Counted from the first letter of the stretch, positions 42,356 through 51,726 are shown. The stretch is DNA of 64,000 bases from Peribacillus kribbensis DSM 17871 (GCF_000430765.1 NZ_AUMQ01000036.1:1-64000); one strand, 5' to 3'. A program made the numbers and translations. The notes: generated from the letters alone by a model not told the origin.

Positions 42356-43390
42356 ATGAGCATAATGCCTGAAACTAATACAAAACAAATAACGGATATT
42401 CCATTCTCGGTCCTGGATCTCTCCCCAATCGCAGATGGAAGTACGCCGGCTGATTCTTTTCGCAATACTTTGGAGCTGGCCCGATTTGCTGAAAAGCTGG
42501 GGTATAACCGGTATTGGCTCGCTGAGCATCATAATATGCCATTTATCGCCAGCTCTGCAACATCGGTAGTCATTTCCCATGTTGCAGCAGGTACATCAAG
42601 AATCCGGGTAGGTTCAGGAGGCATTATGCTGCCGAATCATGCACCTCTTGTTATTGCTGAGCAATTTGGTACTCTGGAATCATTGTATCCAGGACGTATT
42701 GATCTTGGCCTGGGCCGTGCGCCAGGCACTGACCAGCTTACCGCACGTGCATTAAGACGTGACTTGAGAAGTTCAGGTGAAGATTTCCCTGAGCAGCTGG
42801 CTGAGCTCCGGAATTACTTTGACCCTTCCCTGGCACAAGGATATAGTCATGTGAAAGCAATTCCAGGTGAGGGATTAAACATACCTGTTTGGCTGTTAGG
42901 TTCAAGTGGATACAGTGCCCAGCTGGCAGGAGAGCTTGGACTGCCGTTTGCATTTGCGAGCCATTTCTCACCGCATAACACACTGCCGGCTATCCAGCTG
43001 TACCGCCGTTCGTTTAAGCCTTCTAAAGTACTGGACAAGCCGCATGCAATGGTAGGACTAAACATCATTGCGGCCGATACAGATCAGGAAGCTGAGCGGC
43101 TTGCTACAACTTTGCAGCAGCAGTTCTTGAATTTGATGCGCGGGAAGGAAGTCCCATTGCAGCCGCCAGTGGATAATATTACTGATATAGCGAGCGATTA
43201 TGAAATGGCGGCCCTTGAGAATCAATTAGGAACTTCGATTGTCGGCAGTCCTCAAACCGTAAAAGAAAAGCTGGAAGAGTTTTTGCTTGAAAGTCAAGCC
43301 GATGAAATCATGGCAATCGCCCAGGTCTACGATCACAAGGCCCGCCTCCATTCCTATGAAATATTGGCTGAAATTACTCAGCTAAAATAG
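42356..43390 (+). CDS. LLM-class flavin-dependent oxidoreductase 3
   Basis: 344 residues. Same subgroup as LLM2: [60 protein letters not shown]. The two align nearly end to end, implying tandem duplication followed by divergence. The start may be the ATG at 42356 or 42365, both with GAAAGAAG upstream; the 74-bp gap after LLM2 has no obvious terminator. Confidence 0.9.
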   Translation: MSIMPETNTKQITDIPFSVLDLSPIADGSTPADSFRNTLELARFAEKLGYNRYWLAEHHNMPFIASSATSVVISHVAAGTSRIRVGSGGIMLPNHAPLVIAEQFGTLESLYPGRIDLGLGRAPGTDQLTARALRRDLRSSGEDFPEQLAELRNYFDPSLAQGYSHVKAIPGEGLNIPVWLLGSSGYSAQLAGELGLPFAFASHFSPHNTLPAIQLYRRSFKPSKVLDKPHAMVGLNIIAADTDQEAERLATTLQQQFLNLMRGKEVPLQPPVDNITDIASDYEMAALENQLGTSIVGSPQTVKEKLEEFLLESQADEIMAIAQVYDHKARLHSYEILAEITQLK

Positions 43391-43544
43391 GTCAAAACGG
43401 GCCGACCGCATAATGTATCACTATGAATTCTTTGTGCAGAATATAAAAAAGTGCCTGCTAAAAGAAGTTTTTGTAGTCATTGTTATCCATTTGCTAAAAT
43501 AGCTGAACCCTTTAACAAATTTGATGTAAACAAAAGGAGAAAAA

Positions 43545-44669
43545 ATGATGAATCCAAAATATGAAGCTGCTTTTAAACCATTTACCTTCCGTTCTGGAGT
43601 TGAAATAAAGAACCGTCTTGCAATGGCACCCATGACCAATACGGCGGCACATGAAAATGGTGAAGTATCAGACGAAGAAGTTGCGTATTATCAAGAACGT
43701 GCCGGTGGTGTAGGAGCGGTAATCACCGCATGCACATACGTCACCAGGAATGGAAAAGGATTCCCGGGTGAATTTGGTGCAGATTCCGATTCCCTAATCC
43801 CCAGTCTAAGACGTGTGGCGACAGCTATACAGGAAAAAGGTTCAAAGGCGATTTTACAAATTTTTCACGGTGGCAGAATGTGCCCGCCTGAAGAATTGCT
43901 CGATCGTCAACCAATTGCTCCGAGTGCGGTAGCAGCGGAACGGGACGATGCCGTGGTACCCCGGGAAATGACAGCAGACGAAATCGATGAAATAATTAAA
44001 GCATTTGGAGAAGCAACCAGAAGAGCAATCGAAGCTGGGTATGATGGAGTTGAAATCCATGGTGCCAATACGTATTTGATTCAGCAATTCTTTTCTCCAC
44101 ACTCCAATCGCAGAACTGACAAGTGGGGTGGAACGCTGGAAAAACGTATGTCCTTCCCGCTTGCTGTAGTTGACGCTGTTAAAAAAGCAGTTTCAGACCA
44201 TGCAGAAAAACCTTTTATCATCGGCTATCGGTTATCGCCTGAAGAAAGAGAGAATCCTGGGATCACCATGGAAGACACGCTGCAATTAGTGGACAGGTTA
44301 GCGGACCAGGACCTGGATTATCTCCATATTTCTGTCGGCGGCTTTTGGAACGGATCAATCCGTGATAATAACGATCAGACATCCCGAGTTGTTATGATCC
44401 ACGAACGTGTCGGCGATCGTGTTCCTGTGATGGGTGTTGGGATGCTGAGGACACCCGATGAAGTGATGGAAGCATTTGAAACAGGTGTACCTTTAATCGC
44501 TTTAGGGCGGGAATTGATAATGGAACCTCAATGGGTACAAAAAGTACAAGCCGGTGAAGAAGACAAAATCCGAACAACATTATCTAAAAAAGATCAAAAG
44601 GAACTGGTTATTTCTGATAAAATGTGGGAGTACTATACTGGCATCCCTGGCTGGCTTCCTATTGTATAA
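43545..44669 (+). CDS. Old Yellow Enzyme-family NADH:flavin oxidoreductase
   Basis: 374 residues (ATG 43545 or 43548 after AAAGGAG). FMN TIM barrel of the OYE family: NRLAMAPMTNTAAHENGEVS, QIFHGGRMCPP, DGVEIHGANTYLIQQFFSPH, SNRRTDKWGG with the conserved His/Asn substrate pair in HGANTYL. Related to B. subtilis YqiG-type proteins. OYEs reduce activated C=C bonds of enones and nitro compounds. As the last gene after three LLM oxidases it could act in detoxification or degradation of an unsaturated compound. Confidence 0.9.
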   Translation: MMNPKYEAAFKPFTFRSGVEIKNRLAMAPMTNTAAHENGEVSDEEVAYYQERAGGVGAVITACTYVTRNGKGFPGEFGADSDSLIPSLRRVATAIQEKGSKAILQIFHGGRMCPPEELLDRQPIAPSAVAAERDDAVVPREMTADEIDEIIKAFGEATRRAIEAGYDGVEIHGANTYLIQQFFSPHSNRRTDKWGGTLEKRMSFPLAVVDAVKKAVSDHAEKPFIIGYRLSPEERENPGITMEDTLQLVDRLADQDLDYLHISVGGFWNGSIRDNNDQTSRVVMIHERVGDRVPVMGVGMLRTPDEVMEAFETGVPLIALGRELIMEPQWVQKVQAGEEDKIRTTLSKKDQKELVISDKMWEYYTGIPGWLPIV

Positions 44670-44793
44670 GGAGTTCACACTCTTATCTCATTCCTTGAAT
44701 TGTTTAACCGAAATAGAAATCTGTGTTGATGATAATTGTCATTGCTCAGCAGGTATAAATTAAACTTTATACTAAAATACCGAACATTTTAAC

Positions 44794-44826
44794 GGGAAAC
44801 CATTTTTTAGTGGTTTCCCTCTTTTA
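44794..44826 (+). terminator. Terminator of the LLM/OYE operon
   Basis: Perfect stem GGGAAACCA / TGGTTTCCC with an 8-nt loop, then TCTTTT. Confidence 0.88.
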
Positions 44827-44983
44827 TTAGGCTATCTTTACCTTGAGTTGGATAAGCACCTGCGAGAAGGTTCTTTATATCCACTTTTACAGCGTAGAAG
44901 GTTTTTTCTTTTATTTACTCTATTAACTACATGCTGAACCACCTGGAAAACATGATAAGATAAAAACAAGGGAGGCGCTGAAC

Positions 44984-45931
44984 GTGGATTATTTTTTTAC
45001 CATTGAAGAACGAAATGCCATTTTGGAGACCCTTGAAGCTCCGCAAAAAGAGTATTTGCTTCAGAAGCTGAAACGGGGAAAACAGACTCTTTTTTCCAAT
45101 GAGCTGGCACGGGGCAAAGGCACATATACCGGTTCAGACTCTGAATTGGAAAAAGAAATAGAGGAATGGGAATTCATCGAACTTCGTGACGCGGGTCCGG
45201 GTTCCCGTCCTTATCGATGTGAATGCGGCATGGCCCTAAGGTTTCAATATATTGTGAGAAACAGCAAAACAAAAGAAATCAAAAAATTCGGCCGCAATCA
45301 TTTTGAATTTCACACCGGAATACCCTCATCCATCGTCAAAGATATTATTAAAGGCTTTGAACGACTCGATTATGAACTGGACGAGCTCCTTCATAAGCTT
45401 CTATATGGCTGGGACCACAAATACGTTGAATTGGTTAAGCAGGAAAAAATCGAGCTTCCCTCAGATATCGCGGAACAGCTGAAGCTGTCCCTCCCATTAT
45501 TAAACAAGCAGCTTGCCAAGCTTCAAAGGCTCCTGCATCATGTGACGGTAAGGCAGACAGAAAAGAAAGCATCACCCGCTAAGATACCTCCTGCCGCCGC
45601 ATCAGCCAGAAAACTATCCTTTATCCCTGATCTTCAATCTCCACTAGGCTCGGATATACACCGCTTTATCATTCAATACCTCGAGGAAAATGGAAAGATC
45701 AGCGTCTGGTCGCTTTGCGAGGAATTGGATGCATATCCCCATGACTATCCTGGCCGGTTTCTCACCGGAAAACCAAAGATATTTCCCTATGGTATTTCCA
45801 TCATGGATCAATTGGTGAGCAAGGGAGCATGCACGCTCGACAAGGCGGATATTGAGGACCGATGGTACACCATCTGCGGTGAATCTGTCTCAATTGAAGG
45901 GAAGAAACCAGACAAGCTAATAAAAGAGTAA
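44984..45931 (+). CDS. Hypothetical protein, DUF3895-like
   Basis: 315 residues, soluble. N-terminal helical part, then a CxC strand pair (RPYRCECGMALRFQYIVRNS, about 83-102) that may be half of a zinc knuckle, a charged middle with a Pro/Ala linker (KKASPAKIPPAAASARK), and a C-terminal helical domain (HRFIIQYLEENGKISVWSLC ... YGISIMDQLVSKGACTLD). The layout fits DUF3895 proteins of Bacilli as I remember them; function unknown. RBS GGGAGG. Confidence 0.7.
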   Translation: MDYFFTIEERNAILETLEAPQKEYLLQKLKRGKQTLFSNELARGKGTYTGSDSELEKEIEEWEFIELRDAGPGSRPYRCECGMALRFQYIVRNSKTKEIKKFGRNHFEFHTGIPSSIVKDIIKGFERLDYELDELLHKLLYGWDHKYVELVKQEKIELPSDIAEQLKLSLPLLNKQLAKLQRLLHHVTVRQTEKKASPAKIPPAAASARKLSFIPDLQSPLGSDIHRFIIQYLEENGKISVWSLCEELDAYPHDYPGRFLTGKPKIFPYGISIMDQLVSKGACTLDKADIEDRWYTICGESVSIEGKKPDKLIKE

Positions 45932-46077
45932 GGAGAAGTGAGAATCGGGACATCGGCTTTGGCCAGCCTTACATTAAACGGTAGAAGCTTTTCTATTAAT
46001 TACGGCCTAAAGCTTTGATCATCATCTCAGGGATGAAAACTTGTTTCATCATTGGCCGCTTTTCTTTCCTATTCGCT

Positions 46078-46506
46078 TTATCCGACAGTGTGACATGGAG
46101 AAAGCAGCCCCTCATCAATTTCCACTGATAGTTTATCAGCTATTTCTCTCGGCCTGATATCCATTTCTGAAAGCGCCCCTAAGCTCACCCATAACGGTTC
46201 ATAAGTTCCCCTGTCCTTCTTTACATCTGTAAATTCATCGCCCCCTCCTGTCCCAAAATCACCTCCTATCATTCTAGCCCAATAAAAATACTGAGTGCCT
46301 TCATAACGAACTTGGGAAATACAGTCCCCTATCTCAACTACTACACCAAGTTCTTCAAGGGCTTCTCTTTTAGCCGCCTCTTCAGGAAGCTCCCCATTCT
46401 CGACACCCCCGCCCGGAAAAACGAAATAAGTCATGCCGTCTCTGACTCGTTTTATTAGAGCCACTTGATTTCCTTCTATAATGACAACAGAACCACGGTT
46501 TCTCAT
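46078..46506 (-). CDS. Nudix hydrolase
   Basis: 142 residues. The Nudix box is GGGVENGELPEEAAKREALE-ELGV (G-x5-E-x7-REALEELG), with all catalytic glutamates present. It hydrolyses a nucleoside diphosphate linked to another moiety; substrate not predictable. The upstream region has an AAAGGGG RBS. Confidence 0.88.
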   Translation of the reverse strand: MRNRGSVVIIEGNQVALIKRVRDGMTYFVFPGGGVENGELPEEAAKREALEELGVVVEIGDCISQVRYEGTQYFYWARMIGGDFGTGGGDEFTDVKKDRGTYEPLWVSLGALSEMDIRPREIADKLSVEIDEGLLSPCHTVG

Positions 46507-46653
46507 ATTACCCCTTTCTTTTTCTTCACGAAAAAACGGGAAGATCTATTAAATATGACATAAAAAATCCGGAATCTATTTATCCAGCTGCTGCTGCTCA
46601 TTGAGCGTCACTCCTTGTTATAGTCGCTTATTCCTCTGTTTAATAGTCAGCTG

Positions 46654-46821
46654 GTGAATCAGGATATTTTGAAATTAAAGGAAATCATCCAAACCGCCAA
46701 TTTAACTCATATGGTCGAATGGGATGGCCATCCAATTTCTGTGATTTTTATGAATTCTCATTACCAACACGAAATCAATAATGAAAAAAACCGTTTAAAT
46801 AAAACAAAAGCTGCTCTCTGA
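46654..46821 (+). pseudogene. Possible remnant ORF (55 codons)
   Basis: Reads VNQDILKLKEIIQTANLTHM, VEWDGHPISVIFMNSHYQHE and a basic end. The frame is open further upstream (LFNSQL) without a start or RBS. It looks like the C-terminal piece of a soluble gene; family not recognised. Its stop overlaps the stem of the next gene's terminator. Confidence 0.3.
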
Positions 46822-46832
46822 TAAAGAGCAGC
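46810..46832 (-). terminator. Terminator of the alpha/beta hydrolase gene
   Basis: GCTGCTCT / AGAGCAGC with loop CTGATAA, followed on the minus strand by TTTTGTTTTATTT. Confidence 0.8.
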
Positions 46833-46856
46833 ATACTGAAATCTCCACATTCCTAT

Positions 46857-47582
46857 TCAGCGGGTTTCTGCGGCAATACCACCTATGATACTGGCAAGCT
46901 CCTTCGGGTGCGACCACATAGGCCAGTGGTGAGTCGGCAGGTCGATATATGTGACATTATGCAGTTCTGTCAGACCGCTTATCCACTCATATCCCTCTTG
47001 GACATAATACTTCATCTTATCAGAAGGTGCTGACGTACAAATAACTGTGCTCGGTATCTCAAGCCGCTTCTCGTTGGTTAATACAGGTGCCTCACGGACA
47101 ATATTTCCCGGCTCAGGAACAGCTCTCTGCCTAAAGAGACTTCGGTGTTCGCTGCTCATCCCGCGTATGTCAGCTTCATCAAGTTCCTCCCAAGACGGCA
47201 GCGGCATCTCGACTCCGTCGAATTCGGGATTCATGGCACTTTTTGTTGGAAATGTATCAACGTAGACCATCGCAGCAATCTGTTCCGGCATGCGGTCACT
47301 CACACCGTAACCTGGCGCAGCTGCTCCACTGTGTACGGCCAGCACGACCGGTTCCCCAGCTTCTCTCACCGCCCTTCCGATCGCCTCGACATGATCAGAC
47401 ATCTTGATTCCAGAACGGTCCTCAGCTGCCGATTCTAGACCGGGCAGTGTCAGCGTGGTAACAGTGTGGCCCTCTTGACGCAGAGCATCTGCAACTTCAT
47501 CCCACGCCCAGGCGCCCAGCCAAAAGCCAGGAACTAGGATAATTGGCGAACTGTTCGGTTTCTTTGAACTAGGTGTTTCCAT
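46857..47582 (-). CDS. Alpha/beta-fold hydrolase
   Basis: 241 residues. ILVPGFWLGAWAWDEVADAL is the oxyanion-hole strand and LAVHSGAAAPGYG holds the nucleophile Ser in a variant elbow (HSGAA rather than GxSxG); the C-terminal THHWPMWSHPKEL supplies the catalytic His. The gene is more GC-rich and uses more GTC/GCC-type codons than its neighbours. This version (GFWLGAWAWD) is common in Actinobacteria, so transfer is possible. Substrate unknown. Confidence 0.85.
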   Translation of the reverse strand: METPSSKKPNSSPIILVPGFWLGAWAWDEVADALRQEGHTVTTLTLPGLESAAEDRSGIKMSDHVEAIGRAVREAGEPVVLAVHSGAAAPGYGVSDRMPEQIAAMVYVDTFPTKSAMNPEFDGVEMPLPSWEELDEADIRGMSSEHRSLFRQRAVPEPGNIVREAPVLTNEKRLEIPSTVICTSAPSDKMKYYVQEGYEWISGLTELHNVTYIDLPTHHWPMWSHPKELASIIGGIAAETR

Positions 47583-47613
47583 GGGTTATTATTCTCCTTT
47601 ACCTTATCATTTG

Positions 47614-47669
47614 ATCGCGGCAGTGCCGCAAAATTCTTCTGAACCATAACTTCTTGATTCTGCCGCGAT
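47614..47669. promoter_or_regulatory. Spaced inverted repeat upstream of the alpha/beta hydrolase
   Basis: ATCGCGGCAG at 47614-47623 and its exact complement CTGCCGCGAT at 47660-47669, 36 bp apart, with a further TGCCGC inside. It lies 30-90 bp upstream of the hydrolase start. It could be a regulator-binding pair or a structured leader; no adjacent regulator gene is present. Confidence 0.4.
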
Positions 47670-47822
47670 ATTAGTCTTGAGACCCCTTCTAACGGACAAT
47701 TCTCTCTTCATCAAGCCTCCACTAGACGTTTTCCACTAACAAGCGCTTTATTACTAAGTTATCAGACTCTCCTTTTAACTAATTCTTTCACTCATGCGGT
47801 ATTTCCTGTCTGCAAATATAAA

Positions 47823-47853
47823 AAGGAGGATGAAACCCTGAGTTTCACCCTCC
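47823..47853 (-). terminator. Terminator of the 78-residue gene
   Basis: GGAGGATGAAAC / GTTTCACCCTCC (one mismatch) with a 5-nt loop, followed on the minus strand by CTTTTTATA. Confidence 0.8.
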
Positions 47854-47879
47854 TGCTGCTGTTATCTTTTAATTTTTTA

Positions 47880-48113
47880 TTAGAAGCCAAGTGCTAACTT
47901 TATTGCATCATTCAGGTCACCGGACTGATTGCTCATGACCATGACTTCTTCTTTTGTGATTTCCATTTTGGCATCCTTCAGTACTAAGCCATTTTCCAGT
48001 TCAATATCGAGTGTAATAATAAAGTCTGTATTCTCCCAGATATTTTTTACTGTATAAGCTTTGATTGCTCCGCCTTTTTCAAATGAATTTCGATCGCTTC
48101 TAGACATTCTCAT
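47880..48113 (-). CDS. Small hypothetical protein (77 aa)
   Basis: 77 residues from the ATG at 48113, 8 nt after AAGGGAG (an upstream GTG overlaps the RBS). Reads as a beta-sandwich-like domain: IKAYTVKNIWENTDFIITLD, IELENGLVLKDAKMEITKEE, then a C-terminal helix. Cytoplasmic; family not recognised. It has its own terminator. Confidence 0.65.
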   Translation of the reverse strand: MRMSRSDRNSFEKGGAIKAYTVKNIWENTDFIITLDIELENGLVLKDAKMEITKEEVMVMSNQSGDLNDAIKLALGF

Positions 48114-48210
48114 ATTCAGCACTCCCTTACAACCTTCAATGATACTTGATTGTTTAGGAAAGTAAATAAGTAAATTATACTAGCTCTTTTTGCATTCTAT
48201 CAATTGACAT

Positions 48211-48585
48211 TTAATGTGTGCGGAACAAAGTAGCTTTCGAAGTGGCAACCAGCTCATTTTTATCGTTAAAAATCGAACATTCCGTACGTATTAAAGTACG
48301 GCCCTGTTTTACTATTTTAGCATTTGCCACCAAGTATGCTCCAGAAGCGGGCTTCAAAAAGGATACATGTAAATCAGCAGTCAGTGCTTGTTGTTTACCT
48401 TCTTGATTAGCAGGTATTAGATTGGACATAGCGACATCTGCCATGGAAGAAATAATGCCTCCATGGACAACACCGGCACTATTGATCAATAAATCTTTAA
48501 CAGGCAATTTAACTCTTACATGATGTTCATCCAACTTTTCATATTCTAACCCCAAAAAATCATCAAAAAGCTGCTTAATAAACAT
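48211..48585 (-). CDS. PaaI-type hotdog-fold thioesterase
   Basis: 124 residues from the ATG at 48585, after GAGGTGGG; longer frames upstream lack an RBS. The hotdog motif NSAGVVHGGIISSMADVAMS (PaaI: N-x2-G-x-VHGG-x3-l-aD) contains the catalytic Asp and Gly-Gly oxyanion hole, and the conserved LTADLHVSFLKPA strand follows. It hydrolyses acyl-CoA thioesters in the cytosol. Confidence 0.88.
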   Translation of the reverse strand: MFIKQLFDDFLGLEYEKLDEHHVRVKLPVKDLLINSAGVVHGGIISSMADVAMSNLIPANQEGKQQALTADLHVSFLKPASGAYLVANAKIVKQGRTLIRTECSIFNDKNELVATSKATLFRTH

Positions 48586-48965
48586 ATCCCACCTCATTAT
48601 GTATTTTTTAATAGGCCGGCTACTGACTTCCTTTGTCTTCTCTGCCAATAAAATGGCCGCCCTCATTCATAATATAATACCTATTCTGACATTGACAAAG
48701 TTTAATCTTTTTCATTCTCTGGCATCACATACCTCACCTTTATCCCACTTATGGAAGACATTTCTCGAGTTAGTCTGCAATCTTGAGAACCACCTGCTAG
48801 CTCCATCAAAAATTTTAATCAAAAATTAATCCTCTCCTCAGGAAGATTTTATAATTCAATGAGGAAAGAGAGGTACAATTAAGGTGAACATGAAAAGCTT
48901 CATTAGTAACAAAACAGTCATGTAAAAATACTTTACAGCAAGAATCATGGAAGGGAAGTTTAACA

Positions 48966-49616
48966 TTGCATACCATAAAAAACTTTATCGACTTCATCCT
49001 TCACCTGGATACGCATATCCTATCCATGGTTAAGCAATACGGAGGATTAACTTATGCTCTTTTATTTCTCATTCTCTTTTTAGAAACAGGATTGGTGATT
49101 GTTCCTTTCCTGCCAGGAGATTCCGTACTTTTTGTAGCAGGTTCCATCGCTGCCCAAGGATCCCTGAATCTCGGTATCCTTGCAGTGATATTTTTTTTGG
49201 GCGCTGTGCTTGGGGACACTGTTAATTACCATATAGGAGCAAAATACGGTGTTAAGGTATTTGAAAGCAGAAAAATAAAATTAATCAACAAAAGCCATCT
49301 GCAGAGAGCACAGGAGTTTTATGATAGGAAAGGCCCTATTGTAATCGTACTGGCGAGATTTATTCCGATTATCCGGACCTTTGCCCCCTTTGCTGCAGGC
49401 ATTGGAGGGATGGCTTATAAAAAGTTTCTGATTTACAATCTTTCTGGAGGCGCACTCTGGGTCCTTTTAATGACGTTCAGCGGCTTCTTTTTCGGGAACA
49501 TTCCACTGGTCAAGAATCATTTTAGCCTTGTGACGATTGCGATCATACTAATCTCCATGGTTCCGGTTATTAAAGGCCTCATCCATAGAAAATTAAGTAA
49601 TTCGAAGATTCAATAA
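48966..49616 (+). CDS. DedA-family membrane protein
   Basis: 216 residues from a TTG at 48966 (GGAAGGGAAG upstream). DedA/VTT features: FLETGLVIVPFLPGDSVLFV, the re-entrant loop; GAVLGDTVNYHIGAKYGVKV; and FYDRKGPIVIVLARFIPIIR, with the conserved Arg; then AAGIGGMAYKKF. DedA proteins are lipid scramblases/transporters needed for envelope homeostasis (UptA/PetA types). The region 48666-48965 upstream contains only a possible 11-codon leader (MKSFISNKTVM, ATG at 48890). Confidence 0.9.
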   Translation: MHTIKNFIDFILHLDTHILSMVKQYGGLTYALLFLILFLETGLVIVPFLPGDSVLFVAGSIAAQGSLNLGILAVIFFLGAVLGDTVNYHIGAKYGVKVFESRKIKLINKSHLQRAQEFYDRKGPIVIVLARFIPIIRTFAPFAAGIGGMAYKKFLIYNLSGGALWVLLMTFSGFFFGNIPLVKNHFSLVTIAIILISMVPVIKGLIHRKLSNSKIQ

Positions 49617-49633
49617 CTTAAATTGATTGATGA

Positions 49634-49670
49634 AAAAAGGGCTGCAAGAGATTTTCTCTTCAGCCTTTTT
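49634..49670 (+). terminator. Terminator of the dedA-type gene
   Basis: AAAAAGG-CTG-AAGAGA / TCTCTT-CAG-CCTTTTT type stem-loop with a bulge, ending in TTTTT. Confidence 0.85.
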
Positions 49671-49767
49671 GATTTTATTCACATATCTTCCGCAAACCGA
49701 TTCCCAGAATAAGGTTTGTACGTTTTTTTGAATAGAATCTGCACCCTTTATAAATGAACGAAAAAAA

Positions 49768-49795
49768 GACAAACTCTATCCTCGCCGAGTTTGTC
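49768..49795 (-). terminator. Terminator of the deacetylase gene
   Basis: GACAAACTC / GAGTTTGTC with a 10-nt loop; on the minus strand followed by TTTTTTT. Confidence 0.85.
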
Positions 49796-49834
49796 CAAAG
49801 TTTGAGAAAGAAGCTGATTGGGAGAGCTGTTTTT

Positions 49835-50533
49835 TCATCCATGAAGCTCATCAATCCTCACCCATCTTATTCCCCGCTCCTCCAATTCAAGAAAAACACC
49901 CTTCAATGCTTCTATCGTGTTTCCTGGAGCGACTTCATCAGCGCCGAAGGTCTCCCCGGAGTCATGCAATAGAATTACATCCCCGGGTTTCACTCTCGCC
50001 AGGAGATGATTCCTTATTCTATGATATCCGCCTTTAGCCCGCCAATCCCCTGCCATAAGCGACCAAAGAACAATTTTATATTCTTTCATCATAAAATAAT
50101 CAACTATGCTTAGGAGCCCCCATGGAGGGCGGTAATAGACTGGCTTATCCCCGGTGATGTCCTCAATGATAGAGGCACTTCGCTTAATTCCTCTATAAAT
50201 ATTCCAGGGGGGTGTAAGCCAATTCGAATGGTGCTCATAATTATGGATGCCGATTATGTGGCCCTCCTTTTTCATACGAAGAATCAATTCTGGGTATTTC
50301 TCTGCCCTTGATCCTAATACAAAAAATGCGGCCTTCACTTGGTGCTCTAATAATAAATCCAAGAGCAGGGAAGTATAATGTGGATGCGGCCCATCATCAA
50401 AAGTGAAAGCAACATGGGATGATTCTCGATTTCTTTTTAGGGCTCTTATCCCCAGTATTCTCGAAAGAAGAAAAGGAATCAGTGTATATAAAATAATAAA
50501 GGCCAGGATTAGAAAAACAGCCTCAGCGTACAT
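49835..50533 (-). CDS. Membrane-anchored polysaccharide deacetylase
   Basis: 232 residues from the ATG at 50533 (GGAGGAAAAGAG upstream). N-terminal membrane anchor (FLILAFIILYTLIPFLLS), then a NodB domain: VAFTFDDGPHPHYT (Asp-Asp metal/base), IHNYEHHSN (His ligands), RPPWG and VILLHDSG (catalytic His). It removes N-acetyl groups from peptidoglycan or a wall polymer on the outer face. It lies 56 bp after the UgtP-like gene in the same direction, so both probably act on one cell-envelope glycan or glycolipid. Confidence 0.9.
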   Translation of the reverse strand: MYAEAVFLILAFIILYTLIPFLLSRILGIRALKRNRESSHVAFTFDDGPHPHYTSLLLDLLLEHQVKAAFFVLGSRAEKYPELILRMKKEGHIIGIHNYEHHSNWLTPPWNIYRGIKRSASIIEDITGDKPVYYRPPWGLLSIVDYFMMKEYKIVLWSLMAGDWRAKGGYHRIRNHLLARVKPGDVILLHDSGETFGADEVAPGNTIEALKGVFLELEERGIRWVRIDELHG

Positions 50534-50589
50534 ATCTCTTTTCCTCCACTCCACTAAAACATTTTTCCATATTAACCAATTCCTCTTGT

Positions 50590-51726
50590 TTATTCAGGGA
50601 TACAACGAAGAATTGTTTCGAACGCCTGAAGCGGATAGCCGTTCCGCTGATGGTGATGTATTCTTGATTTTATTTGTTTTAAGAGTCCAGACTCTGAAAA
50701 CAGAAGCTTAAGCTGAGCATTTACATCCCTGTTACTCTTAGCCAGGATAGCGAAGCCTTCATGTAAAAGGTAATCCGCATTGTCTTCCTCCTGCCCAGGC
50801 AGCGGGTTGTGAATCAGCATAGGCAGTTCCATGGCCATGGCTTCCGAGATGGTGACGCCTCCCGGTTTGGTGATCATTAAATCGGACACAGCCATCAATT
50901 CATCAATTTTTTCAAAGTAACCAAGAACCCGGATACTGTGAATGGAATCATTCAGTCTGTTTTCCAGCTGATTCTGGAGCTTTTTATTCCGGCCGCAAAC
51001 GAAAAAAATTTGAAGAGGCTTTGGAATTCTTTCAAGTGCATGAAGAGTGGATAAACCGTTTCCCAGCAATCCATCTCCCCCTCCCATAACCAGCACCGTA
51101 TATTTGCCCGGTTCGAGCTTGTACTTTTTTGAGAGCTCGGCTTTTGAGTGAACTTCTGAGAACCTCTGACGGATTGGAATCCCTGTATTTTTGATTTTTT
51201 CTGGTTCCACACCTAAAGAAATTAAGCGCTCTCCCACTTCTTTTGATCCTACTAAATACTGATCCGTATAGGGATGAATCCAATAAGAATGGTCCGTATA
51301 GTCCGTGATGACCGTAATAGCAGGAACCTGGCTTAATCCAGCTTCTTTTATTTTGGACATAATTCCCGCGGCAAATGGATACGTGCTCACAACTACAGAG
51401 GGGTTAATGTCCTTGATAATGGCTGTCACCTGCTCAAGCCCCGATGCTAAAATCGAATTTAACTTTGCCGATAAATAACTGGGCTCTCGTGTATTTTTGT
51501 AAAGGAAGCTATATATAAATGGAAGTTTTTTGATTCCTCGAATGTAGATAAAGTGGCTCAGCGGGTAAAGCCGCGGATGGGTCCACTCCATGATATCAAG
51601 GGTAATCGTCTCTATTTCCTGACCTGCACCTTCTGCCGCTTCTGTGATAGCCTTTGCTACCTGTTTATGTCCATCACCAAAATTAGCGGAAAGAATCAGT
51701 ATTTTTTTCTTGTCCGTTTTTTTCAT
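50590..51726 (-). CDS. MGDG-synthase/UgtP-like glycosyltransferase (YkoN-type)
   Basis: 378 residues. N-terminal domain begins ILILSANFGDGHKQVAKAIT, the conserved MGDG_synth GDGH motif; the C-terminal GT-B domain has VLVMGGGDGLLGNG and the UDP-sugar motif DLMITKPGGVTISEAMAMEL-P. The family transfers hexose from UDP-sugar to diacylglycerol or similar acceptors at the inner membrane face. Related to B. subtilis UgtP/YkoN. Upstream 51727-51946 shows no other gene. Confidence 0.87.
   Translation of the reverse strand: MKKTDKKKILILSANFGDGHKQVAKAITEAAEGAGQEIETITLDIMEWTHPRLYPLSHFIYIRGIKKLPFIYSFLYKNTREPSYLSAKLNSILASGLEQVTAIIKDINPSVVVSTYPFAAGIMSKIKEAGLSQVPAITVITDYTDHSYWIHPYTDQYLVGSKEVGERLISLGVEPEKIKNTGIPIRQRFSEVHSKAELSKKYKLEPGKYTVLVMGGGDGLLGNGLSTLHALERIPKPLQIFFVCGRNKKLQNQLENRLNDSIHSIRVLGYFEKIDELMAVSDLMITKPGGVTISEAMAMELPMLIHNPLPGQEEDNADYLLHEGFAILAKSNRDVNAQLKLLFSESGLLKQIKSRIHHHQRNGYPLQAFETILRCIPE

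Noticed and set aside
44984-45931. DUF3895-like protein considered as a phage or defence protein
   Set aside because: Only one CxC strand and helical regions are visible; no nuclease, ATPase or TIR motif and no defence neighbours.
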